Source of the DNA: Tissierellia bacterium | Lineage (GTDB): Bacteria; Bacillota; Clostridia; Tissierellales; Tissierellaceae | Reading direction: 5' to 3' | Assembly: GCA_012521625.1 (NCBI GenBank) | Contig: JAAYLY010000092.1 | Coordinates: 1 to 14,897 of the forward strand | DNA: 14,897 bases | Shown: positions 1-5,199 of the stretch, in pieces | Numbering within the stretch: the stretch's first letter is position 1 | Layout of the letters: every line of letters starts with the position of its first letter | The notes under the pieces: generated by a model | Seen by the model: the letters and a program-made list of their open reading frames with translations, nothing else | The model's database searches: none | What the model was told of the DNA's origin: nothing | Translations under genes and position numbers: made by a program

Positions 1-57
1 AATATGGGTCTTGGCACCACCAGTATCTCCACCGCTGATTAAATGAAGTACCTTCAT
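1..57 (-). CDS. Glycosyltransferase (family 4 type), N-terminal fragment
   Basis: Only the first 19 codons are inside the window; the gene runs off the left edge. The visible peptide begins MKVLHLISGGDTGGAKTHI. The pattern of a short beta-strand (KVLHLIS) followed by a glycine-rich loop and GGAKTHI is the typical start of GT-B fold, family 4 glycosyltransferases, in which this loop lies near the acceptor/donor site. An AGGAGG ribosome binding site sits about 6 bases before the ATG. The gene starts 20 bp after the stop of the secreted protein at 78-545, so the two are probably co-transcribed. The specific sugar or acceptor cannot be inferred from so short a fragment. The family call rests on the N-terminal signature alone. 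Confidence 0.6.
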   Translation of the reverse strand, partial: MKVLHLISGGDTGGAKTHI

Positions 58-77
58 CTTGCTCCTCCTCATATCAA

Positions 78-545
78 CTATCTAATTTCATAACCACCTC
101 TAATTAGGAATATACAGTCGGTTACCCCATAAACACCCCTACCATCATCCCTGGGAACGATTAGCAAATGATTTGCAGGTAGGTAATTCTTCTCATTATC
201 TATATCCTTTCCAGCTGTAATATCGGATAAACCCCTGTTTACTTCAACACCATGGGCTGTGGCCTTACCCCCTCTTAATATTATTTCAGTTCCCGCCTTG
301 CCCACAAGGAGTTCTCCTTTTTTTATCTCCACCACTTCAAATTGGTCAAAGCTGCCTGTTTTGGAAATCTTTGAATCTATGTATGATTTAACCTCTTCTA
401 TCCTCTCTTCTATTAGACCGTTAACATAGCTTAGGGTAACTAATGGATCCTCCACAGAACCTGGCGCTGAGTAGGAAAGGGCTGAACCCATCAATATAAA
501 AGCGCCACCAATGATTAAAATTGACTTCATCCTTTTCTTTTTCAT
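78..545 (-). CDS. Small secreted/anchored protein of unknown function
   Basis: 155 residues. The N-terminus is KKKR-rich, followed by a hydrophobic segment (about residues 8-26) and SYSAPGS, which looks like a Sec signal peptide or single N-terminal anchor. Next is a PGS-x-DPLVTLSYVN motif and a short amphipathic, probably coiled-coil segment (about 40-60). After that comes a Gly-rich beta-type domain (about 68-155) with GELLVGKAGTEIILRGGKA. From memory, similar proteins with the PGSxxDPLV(T/S)xSYV motif occur as unnamed conserved proteins in Clostridia; no function is known to me. An AGGAGG-type site (GGAGGT) stands 7 bases before the ATG. It is the first gene after the promoter at 670-698 and probably forms an operon with the downstream glycosyltransferase, which would fit an envelope-related role (inference). 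Confidence 0.75.
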   Translation of the reverse strand: MKKKRMKSILIIGGAFILMGSALSYSAPGSVEDPLVTLSYVNGLIEERIEEVKSYIDSKISKTGSFDQFEVVEIKKGELLVGKAGTEIILRGGKATAHGVEVNRGLSDITAGKDIDNEKNYLPANHLLIVPRDDGRGVYGVTDCIFLIRGGYEIR

Positions 546-669
546 AAGTAAACCTCCAATTTAAACTTTAATTGACTATTAAAACTTAATTGTATATTTA
601 TCTTTATATATCACTAAATATTTTTTATTTATTTTTAAAAACCATAATTAATTTTTAACCCTAATTGAT

Positions 670-698
670 AGTATAATGGATAATATTCATTTATACAA
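670..698 (-). promoter_or_regulatory. Predicted sigma-A promoter for the 78-545 gene
   Basis: Read on the minus strand, a TTGTAT -35 box (693-698) and a TATACT -10 box (670-675) are separated by exactly 17 bases. Transcription would start near 662, leaving a leader of about 117 nt before the ATG at 545. It lies downstream of the toxin terminator, so the secreted-protein/glycosyltransferase unit appears to be separate from the toxin operon. The rest of the 546-840 gap is very AT-rich and shows no convincing gene. Confidence 0.5.
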
Positions 699-794
699 AC
701 AAAAGAACTAATTTTATTGTATAGTTTATGCTAGTGGTAACTAGGCCTAAAATACCTATTAAAACTTTATATGTCTGATCCAGGGCTAAATATA

Positions 795-824
795 AAAAAT
801 AAGCATTATACAATGCTTATTTTT
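795..824 (-). terminator. Rho-independent terminator after the toxin gene
   Basis: A perfect 13-bp stem (795-807 with 812-824) around a 4-base loop, rich in A on one arm and T on the other, begins 16 bases past the toxin stop codon. The minus-strand transcript ends in a U-run. The hairpin is A/T symmetric, so it could work in both directions. Confidence 0.85.
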
Positions 825-840
825 CTAAATATGTAAAGTT

Positions 841-1194
841 TTACTTTAAAGACACAAGTCCTAAGCTTATCCTTAGTGCATCATCAACATATTTCATCAT
901 CTCTTCGTCAAACCTACCGATCTTTTCCCTCAGCCTTTTCTTATCTATAGTCCTAATCTGTTCTAGAAGGACCACTGAGTCCTTGGGAAGGCCATAAGCC
1001 TGACCTGTTATCTCAACATGGGTAGGCAATTTAGCCTTATTTATCTGTGATGTTATGGCTGCAATTATCACCGTAGGACTATACTTGTTGCCTATATCAT
1101 TTTGTATAATTAATACAGGTCTTACTCCCCCTTGTTCAGAACCTACAACTGGACTTAAATCAGCATAGAAAATATCTCCCCTTCTTACAATCAC
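841..1194 (-). CDS. ndoA: MazF/NdoA (EndoA) family mRNA interferase toxin
   Basis: 117 residues, the normal length for the chromosomal PemK/MazF toxin of Firmicutes. It begins IVRRGDIFYADLSPVVGSEQGG and continues RPVLIIQND, with the conserved (K/R)RGD, GSEQGGxRPxxI and later KLPTHVEI and LLEQIRTIDK motifs of NdoA. These endoribonucleases cut single-stranded RNA at short U-rich sites (UACAU in B. subtilis) and are held inactive by the cognate antitoxin. The start is GTG, and it overlaps the TGA stop of the antitoxin gene (GTGA), with only weak AAAGG ribosome binding, so translation is probably coupled to the antitoxin. The alr-antitoxin-toxin order matches the conserved Firmicutes arrangement. 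The start assignment is firm because the GTG is the only in-frame start next to the conserved RRGD. Confidence 0.95.
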   Translation of the reverse strand: MIVRRGDIFYADLSPVVGSEQGGVRPVLIIQNDIGNKYSPTVIIAAITSQINKAKLPTHVEITGQAYGLPKDSVVLLEQIRTIDKKRLREKIGRFDEEMMKYVDDALRISLGLVSLK

Positions 1195-1427
1195 CTTTGA
1201 TCACGTCCAGTTAGGCGTTTTTCATACATATGTAAATCAGTCATGTCATCCTCAAGTCCAATTTCTGCAAGGGTTAAATTAATTTGGCTCATTTCGTTGT
1301 ACCCTTTTTTTAGGTTCTCATTGACGTTCTTCATCCACCTATCTTTGAAAGAGAGCTTCAGATATTCCAACATGACTTCTGGATCTCCCCTTAAATTTAA
1401 GGTGGTATTTCGATCTACTTCGATCAT
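1191..1427 (-). CDS. ndoAI: NdoAI/EndoAI-like (CopG-type) antitoxin
   Basis: 78 residues from the chosen ATG. A 15-bp longer frame starting at 1442 exists, but GGGGGTG lies 6 bases upstream of the 1427 ATG, and the 1442 ATG lacks a good site. The C-terminal half (NLKKGYNEMSQINLTLAEIGLEDDM) resembles the toxin-binding part of B. subtilis NdoAI (as recalled: RRGYMEMAKINLNIASE). The N-terminal half should carry the ribbon-helix-helix DNA-binding fold. It shows a possible beta-strand (RNTTLNL) and a helix (KDRWMKNVNENL), but is clearly shorter and less regular than the classical domain. It overlaps the toxin gene by 4 bp and has its own promoter at 1495-1524. Role: neutralises NdoA, and possibly autoregulates the operon if the degenerate N-terminus still binds DNA. 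Confidence 0.85.
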   Translation of the reverse strand: MIEVDRNTTLNLRGDPEVMLEYLKLSFKDRWMKNVNENLKKGYNEMSQINLTLAEIGLEDDMTDLHMYEKRLTGRDQR

Positions 1428-1494
1428 ATTCCACACCCCCATTTCTTGAAAAACGCCTGCTATTCTTTAAAGTATATTCAAAAATATATATACA

Positions 1495-1524
1495 ATTATA
1501 TATTGTCCATTAGATTAGTGTCAA
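1495..1524 (-). promoter_or_regulatory. Predicted sigma-A promoter for the toxin-antitoxin operon
   Basis: A consensus TTGACA -35 box (1519-1524) and a consensus TATAAT -10 box (1495-1500) are separated by 18 bases on the minus strand. Transcription would begin near 1488, about 60 nt before the antitoxin ATG. It lies 40 bp past the alr stop codon with no clear terminator between, so the toxin-antitoxin genes may be read both from here and by readthrough from alr. Confidence 0.7.
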
Positions 1525-1563
1525 CTGATTTAAGTTTGTTAAATACTTAATTACAGGGTATGC

Positions 1564-2718
1564 CTAATGGTCTATATGAACTACCCTCCCCCCTTTTAAA
1601 TAGATTCTTGGAACCCTCTTGCTAACCATGCAGAGGATTTCGTAGTTGATAGTTCCCAATTCCTCCGCCAGTTCTTCCACCCTAGGATGGTTGTGCCCAT
1701 ATCCAAATAATATTACTTCAGCATCCAGGTCTATATCTTCCACATCAGTAACGTCTATCATCAGCTGATCCATACAGATATTGCCAACCACTGGTACTCT
1801 CTTACCCTTGACCAGGACCCTAGCCCTGCCAGATAGAAGCCTGGAAAAGCCATCGGCATAACCAAGGGGTAGGGTGGCTATTTTAGACCTTCTAGTAGTT
1901 ATAAACTTGCGGCCATAGCTTACCCCCTCACCTTCTTCTAATGTCTTTATGTGGGAAATATAGGTCTTAAGGGTCATAGCCGGTTTAAGGTTTAATAGGT
2001 CCTTATTTACAAAGTCCGATGGATAAAGGCCATAAAGGATAATACCTGGCCTTACCATGTCTAATTTGTATTCTGGTAGGTCCAATATGGTGGCTGAATT
2101 GGAAACATGTTTTATGGGTATCTGGATACCCAATTCCTCCAATTTATTTAATACCCATTTAAAGTTATTATATTGCATCTTAGTTTGACTTTTATCCTCT
2201 TCATCTGCCGTTGAAAAATGGGTGTAAATCCCCTCTACTTCTATATTGGGTAGTGCTACTATTTTCTCTATTTCCCCTATAGCTTCCTGGGGTAAAAGGC
2301 CTATCCTATGCATGCCAGTATCGATTTTAATATGGATCTTGGCATTCTTATTTAACTTAAGGGCTTCCTGGGACAAAAATTTTGCATCCTCATACTTATA
2401 GATGGTCGGAGTTAAATCATATTCCAGTAACTCCCTATATTGAGTCGGCGGCGTATAGTTTAATAACAAAATAGGTGCAGTAATTCCAGCCTCCCTCAAT
2501 TCTATTCCTTCCGATAGGACGGATACCCCCAGCCTATCTGCTCCATTTTCTAGAAATACCTTCCCGCAGGTAACAGCTCCATGGCCATAGGCATTGGCCT
2601 TTACAATAGCCATAATTAGGGTTTCTTCTCCTACAAATCTCCTTATCTCTTTTATATTATTGGCTAAATTATCTAAATCAATCTCCAATCTTACTGGTCT
2701 TTCCTTTAGTTGGTCCAT
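1564..2718 (-). CDS. alr: Alanine racemase
   Basis: 384 residues, full length for the family. The fold-III PLP domain carries the VKANAYGHG motif with the PLP-binding lysine at residue 40. The GEGVSYGRKF motif provides the second catalytic base, Tyr268, and the C-terminal beta domain contains PVVGNICMDQLMIDVT. It interconverts L- and D-alanine, supplying D-Ala for peptidoglycan. In spore formers alanine racemases also modulate alanine-dependent germination. It starts 13 bp after the GerS-like lipoprotein gene, so the two are almost certainly co-transcribed. An alr2 gene next to gerS is also the arrangement in Clostridioides difficile, as I recall. The downstream toxin-antitoxin pair is another commonly conserved neighbour of alr in Firmicutes. 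Residue positions are counted from the translated frame. Confidence 0.97.
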   Translation of the reverse strand: MDQLKERPVRLEIDLDNLANNIKEIRRFVGEETLIMAIVKANAYGHGAVTCGKVFLENGADRLGVSVLSEGIELREAGITAPILLLNYTPPTQYRELLEYDLTPTIYKYEDAKFLSQEALKLNKNAKIHIKIDTGMHRIGLLPQEAIGEIEKIVALPNIEVEGIYTHFSTADEEDKSQTKMQYNNFKWVLNKLEELGIQIPIKHVSNSATILDLPEYKLDMVRPGIILYGLYPSDFVNKDLLNLKPAMTLKTYISHIKTLEEGEGVSYGRKFITTRRSKIATLPLGYADGFSRLLSGRARVLVKGKRVPVVGNICMDQLMIDVTDVEDIDLDAEVILFGYGHNHPRVEELAEELGTINYEILCMVSKRVPRIYLKGGRVVHIDH

Positions 2719-2730
2719 TTCATACTCTCC

Positions 2731-3315
2731 TCATTTATCATCTTTGATAGTAAAGTCATAATACTTAATTACTACCCTAATATTGCCCTCCTCATCCAAT
2801 ACCTCCATCATATAGGGTTCTAATTTCTTCTTACTTAAATACATATGTCTTTGGAAATTATATCTATTATGCCCTTCCGGCCTATATTTGATCTTATAGT
2901 AATCCTTTCCCTCTATCTCAAGTAATTCTATATTTTCTATGGATTCCAGATGTTCATAGAAGCTTGCCAGAAGTATTCCCTTATCAAAGTTTTTTACTTC
3001 CTTCAGGGATAGGGATTGCCTTATATTGGCGTGGTTTAAGAATAGTTTGTCATCCTTATATTCAATAGTAATCCCCTTACTCTCCATGGGCTCTAGTATC
3101 TCCAAATAGAATTCATCATCACCTACAAAAATCTCCTTCATCCTATAGAGGCTTTCCTTATCCTTACCTATAATCCTCATCTCCAATTCTACTTCATAGG
3201 AAATGTCATCATACTTTTTCTCTATCTTCTCAATGATCTTGGCTTCCTTATCTATAGAACAGGCAGTTAGTAGCAGGCTCAATATTAGGATTAAAAGCAA
3301 TAGGGATCTCCTCAA
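2731..3315 (-). CDS. gerS: GerS-like LolA-fold lipoprotein
   Basis: 194 residues. A lipoprotein signal peptide ends in the lipobox LLTAC, with the lipidated cysteine at residue 19. The mature part is a predicted beta-rich domain with alternating short strands (EVELEMRIIGKD, EFYLEILEPMESKGITIEYKDDKLFL, YYKIKYRPEG), the pattern of LolA/RseB-like lipoprotein-sorting folds. A lipoprotein of this size immediately upstream of alr matches GerS of C. difficile, which is required for germination and partners the cortex amidase CwlD. Here it sits between acpS and alr in one transcription unit. The GerS assignment rests on size, lipobox, fold pattern and synteny. A generic LolA-like envelope lipoprotein is the alternative. 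No cwlD is in the window. Confidence 0.65.
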   Translation of the reverse strand: MRRSLLLLILILSLLLTACSIDKEAKIIEKIEKKYDDISYEVELEMRIIGKDKESLYRMKEIFVGDDEFYLEILEPMESKGITIEYKDDKLFLNHANIRQSLSLKEVKNFDKGILLASFYEHLESIENIELLEIEGKDYYKIKYRPEGHNRYNFQRHMYLSKKKLEPYMMEVLDEEGNIRVVIKYYDFTIKDDK

Positions 3316-3395
3316 CTAAAACACCTCTCAAAAAGAAATATTATTGTTAGTATATTATATTTATCATATAAATTTTTAGAATAATAAAATACTAA

Positions 3396-3761
3396 CTAAT
3401 ATCCTATTACAAAGGCTATGGCATAATCCCCATCGTGGGAGATGGATAGGTCCATCCTTCCGATGGAAAGCTCCTTAAGTAATGGCTGGATTTTTTCAGA
3501 TAGGATTACAATAGGCTTGCCTTTATCAGTATGCCCAACCTCCATATCCTTCCAACCTACTTCTCCAATTCCAGTACCTAAAGCCTTTGAAATAGCCTCC
3601 TTGGCAGCAAATAAGCCTGCTATGGTCTTAGGATTATACCGCCTCTTTTTTATATATTCTATCTCCTTTTCTGTAAAGATCCTTTTTAAAAAGCCTTCCC
3701 TATTTTTTTCTAAGGCCTTTTGGATCCTGCTTATTTGAACTATATCTACTCCGTTTACCAC
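3396..3761 (-). CDS. acpS: Holo-[acyl-carrier-protein] synthase
   Basis: 121 residues, the standard AcpS length. The N-terminal GVDIVQISRI motif supplies the metal-binding Asp (residue 6). FAAKEAISKALG supplies the conserved Glu55 and Lys. The C-terminal LSISHDGDYAIAFVI is the last family signature. It transfers phosphopantetheine from CoA to a serine of apo-ACP, activating fatty acid synthesis. Translation starts at a GTG preceded by GGGGGT at 6 bases; an ATG slightly upstream runs into a stop and is excluded. It is the first gene of the acpS-gerS-alr unit, behind the promoter at 3841-3869, with an 80-bp gap to the lipoprotein gene. acpS next to alr is a widespread Firmicutes arrangement. 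Confidence 0.96.
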   Translation of the reverse strand: MVNGVDIVQISRIQKALEKNREGFLKRIFTEKEIEYIKKRRYNPKTIAGLFAAKEAISKALGTGIGEVGWKDMEVGHTDKGKPIVILSEKIQPLLKELSIGRMDLSISHDGDYAIAFVIGY

Positions 3762-3840
3762 TTAGAGACCCCCATAAAATATTTATCTTAATATAATATT
3801 TTTAAGTAATAAGCTTTTAGTAAAAATTAATAATAATTAT

Positions 3841-3869
3841 ATTATAAAACTGTAAATAATAAATATCAA
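3841..3869 (-). promoter_or_regulatory. Predicted sigma-A promoter for acpS-gerS-alr
   Basis: On the minus strand a TTGATA -35 box (3864-3869) and a consensus TATAAT -10 box (3841-3846) have ideal 17-base spacing. The start point would be near 3834, with a leader of about 70 nt. The A/T-biased AAGTA repeat tract lies directly upstream of the -35 box. Confidence 0.65.
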
Positions 3870-3875
3870 TCGGAT

Positions 3876-3970
3876 GTAAAGTAGTAAAGTAAGTAAAGTA
3901 GTATATTAAGTAAAGTAAATAAAGTAAGTGCAAAGTTGTAAAGTAGGTTAAGTAAGTACAAAGTAGTAAT
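3876..3970. repeat. Imperfect AAGTA/GTAAA-rich simple repeat
   Basis: About 95 bp are built almost entirely from variants of GTAAA and AAGTA, with about 11 copies of AAGTA. The plus strand is nearly free of C. The spacing between copies varies in steps of 4 to 10 bases, as expected from slippage followed by drift. It fills the space between the coat-gene terminator and the acpS promoter. No open frame or hairpin explains it. Confidence 0.8.
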
Positions 3971-3995
3971 AAGCTGATGTTCCAAAAGATAGCAA

Positions 3996-4029
3996 AAAAC
4001 CCTTAAGGTTGTTTAACCTTAAGGGTTTT
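3996..4029 (-). terminator. Strong terminator after the coat gene pair
   Basis: A 15-bp perfect stem (AAAACCCTTAAGGTT and its complement) encloses a 4-base loop, starting 8 bases after the stop of the 97-residue coat gene. The minus-strand transcript then runs into a U-rich stretch. Flanking AAGATAG/CTATCTT sequences could extend the stem further. Coordinates are good to about one base. Confidence 0.9.
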
Positions 4030-4037
4030 GGGAAAGA

Positions 4038-4331
4038 CTATCTTAATGTAAAGTTAGTGTTTTGGCTGCCTGTTTGCTGCATGCTTGAACTTAAGCTGTT
4101 TTTAATCTGCTGTACATCTGTTTGATGAGCTTGCGGCGCAGGCATATACCAACCTTTTTGCTCAGCCATTTGATATAACTGATATTGGAATTGCTCTGCT
4201 TCATTCCTCAAAGTTTGTAGAGTTTGCCTTAATGTAGGATTTGAGCACTCAGTAATAGCCACCGTATATGAATTTATACTAGCCTTAGTATCAGCCAGTA
4301 TATCATTAACCATATCTTGGTCCCTTAACAT
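4038..4331 (-). CDS. CotF-type spore coat protein (97 aa)
   Basis: 97 residues with the helix-rich composition of the CotF/ferritin-like coat family. The first helix is MVNDILADTKASINSYTVA, then ITECSNPTLRQTLQTLRNEA leads to a second helix with Gln/Tyr-rich QFQYQLYQMAEQKGWY. The tail is Gln/Ser/Asn rich (about 68-97). The (N/D)P-x-L-R-x-x-L and QKGWY features are typical of clostridial CotF-like proteins. It is probably a structural protein of the spore coat. It lies 10 bp downstream of the shorter coat-like gene, and its AGGAGG site overlaps that gene's TAG stop, so the pair is one operon and translationally linked. A strong terminator follows at once. No enzymatic residues are apparent. Confidence 0.8.
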   Translation of the reverse strand: MLRDQDMVNDILADTKASINSYTVAITECSNPTLRQTLQTLRNEAEQFQYQLYQMAEQKGWYMPAPQAHQTDVQQIKNSLSSSMQQTGSQNTNFTLR

Positions 4332-4341
4332 TTTATCCCTC

Positions 4342-4548
4342 CTATAGTGAATTGATTAAGTTAGTAGCAGTAGTCTTAGCATCTGTTGCTGATTGGGAGA
4401 ACATCTGTTTAAATTGAGGATCCTGCATTTGATTTGCATAGAAGTTTAACTTTTCACTCATAGTTAAGTGTGAAGAAGCTATTTCTTTAACACAGTTAAG
4501 TTCTTGTTGAGTAAGGTTATTTAAATTTATAGTATTCTTAAGGGCCAT
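4342..4548 (-). CDS. Short CotF-like spore coat protein (68 aa)
   Basis: 68 residues, mainly a helical hairpin: ELNCVKEIASSHLTMSEKLNFYANQ, then MQDPQFKQMFSQSATDAKTTATNL. The DPQFKQMF turn aligns with the NPTLRQTL turn of the next gene, so both look like variants of the same two-helix unit. GGAGGT lies 7 bases before the ATG. It is the first gene of the two-gene coat operon and is divergent from the acidic protein gene at 4689. It is expected in the spore coat, with mother-cell expression, but I could not identify a clear sigma-E or sigma-K promoter. It may pair with the 97-residue product (inference). Confidence 0.72.
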   Translation of the reverse strand: MALKNTINLNNLTQQELNCVKEIASSHLTMSEKLNFYANQMQDPQFKQMFSQSATDAKTTATNLINSL

Positions 4549-4584
4549 TTTTTTACCTCCTTTAATTGATTTTCACAATACTAG

Positions 4585-4605
4585 TTTGTCTTAATATAAG
4601 GCAAA
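4585..4605. promoter_or_regulatory. Near-palindrome between divergent genes
   Basis: TTTGTCTTA and TAAGGCAAA form 9-base inverted arms with one mismatch around a 3-base centre. The element lies in the 140-bp space between the coat operon and the acidic protein gene. ATACTAG flanks it on both sides as a direct repeat. It could be a protein-binding site controlling one or both divergent genes. No consensus known to me matches it exactly. Confidence 0.35.
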
Positions 4606-4688
4606 TATACTAGGAATAATATTGCAATAAGGCCAAGTATATTTAGCTATATTTTGCGCAAACTATGATTCAAAAGGAGGTTTTTTCC

Positions 4689-4952
4689 GTGAAAAGAAAA
4701 TACCATGACTATGATTATCCCTTTGATGATTATGATGAAATAGATGAAGATGGTTTTATCAATTACCAAGATATAGAAGATTTGCATAATACCCAATTTA
4801 TGAATTCTAGAAAGGTATTTCCTCCCAAGGGAAGCTATAACCATATTCCCAACAATGCCTTTTTATTACCAGGCCAAGAGCTGGAAGAGACCATAAAGGC
4901 CTTTAGAAAGTTAAGTGAATATGAAGAAAAGGATGTGGAAGATATAGAATAG
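4689..4952 (+). CDS. Small acidic protein of unknown function
   Basis: 87 residues from a GTG start. An in-frame ATG at 4665 exists, but an excellent AAGGAGGT site sits between it and the GTG, 7 bases before the GTG, which decides the start. The N-terminus is dense in Asp/Glu/Tyr (HDYDYPFDDYDEIDEDGF). The middle has NSRKVFPPKGSYNHIPNNAFLLPGQ, and the C-terminus is an acidic, predicted helix (ELEETIKAFRKLSEYEEKDVEDIE). No signal peptide, transmembrane segment or known catalytic motif is present. The gene is single, with a terminator directly after it, and divergent from the coat operon. The neighbourhood suggests a spore-associated or stress-related role, but this is only context. I do not recognise the family. 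Confidence 0.75.
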   Translation: MKRKYHDYDYPFDDYDEIDEDGFINYQDIEDLHNTQFMNSRKVFPPKGSYNHIPNNAFLLPGQELEETIKAFRKLSEYEEKDVEDIE

Positions 4953-4965
4953 ATTCAATTAGATT

Positions 4966-4995
4966 AAATGTAGATATTATATCTACATTTTTTTC
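4966..4995 (+). terminator. Terminator after the acidic protein gene
   Basis: A 10-bp stem AAATGTAGAT/ATCTACATTT around a 5-base loop, followed by a run of seven T. It begins 14 bases after the stop codon of the gene at 4689-4952. Confidence 0.85.
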
Positions 4996-5025
4996 TTTAT
5001 ACTATGATTTTTCTTTATACTATCA
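4990..5025. repeat. 18-bp tandem direct duplication
   Basis: The 18-base unit TTTTTCTTTATACTATGA is repeated once immediately afterwards with a single G-to-C change (4990-5007 and 5008-5025). It starts inside the T-run of the preceding terminator and looks like a recent local duplication. No function is apparent. Confidence 0.7.
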
Positions 5026-5118
5026 TTTTTTTCTATTTTACCAAAGCTTTATTATGTTTAATTGGATATCTAATTTATAGGAATTAAGTAGTGATTCTAT
5101 AACTTTTTAATTATTTAG

Positions 5119-5124
5119 TATAAT
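5119..5124 (+). promoter_or_regulatory. Possible pepA -10 box
   Basis: A consensus TATAAT lies 75 bases before the pepA start, but the -35 position at 17-18 bases spacing holds only a poor match (TTCTAT). It is the best candidate in the 247-bp gap between the acidic protein gene and pepA. It is weakly supported. Confidence 0.3.
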
Positions 5125-5199
5125 AAATATTTTTATAGATAAATATTTCCATACCCTAAACAATTTGTTACAATATTACATATATGAAGGAGGGATTTT

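Noticed and set aside
546..840. Hidden small gene or RNA in the 295-bp gap
   Set aside because: Apart from the terminator and promoter listed, the sequence is AT-rich with no open frame with a ribosome binding site and no stable conserved-looking structure.
1428..1442. Antitoxin start at the upstream ATG (1442)
   Set aside because: It has no good ribosome binding site; GGGGGTG is properly placed for the ATG at 1427 instead.
3876..3970. Possible CRISPR-like or iteron array
   Set aside because: Units are short and irregular with no constant spacer length and no repeat over about 10 bases conserved; it is simple-sequence repeat.
4665..4688. ATG at 4665 as start of the acidic protein
   Set aside because: The ribosome binding site AAGGAGGT is inside this stretch and correctly spaced for the GTG at 4689.
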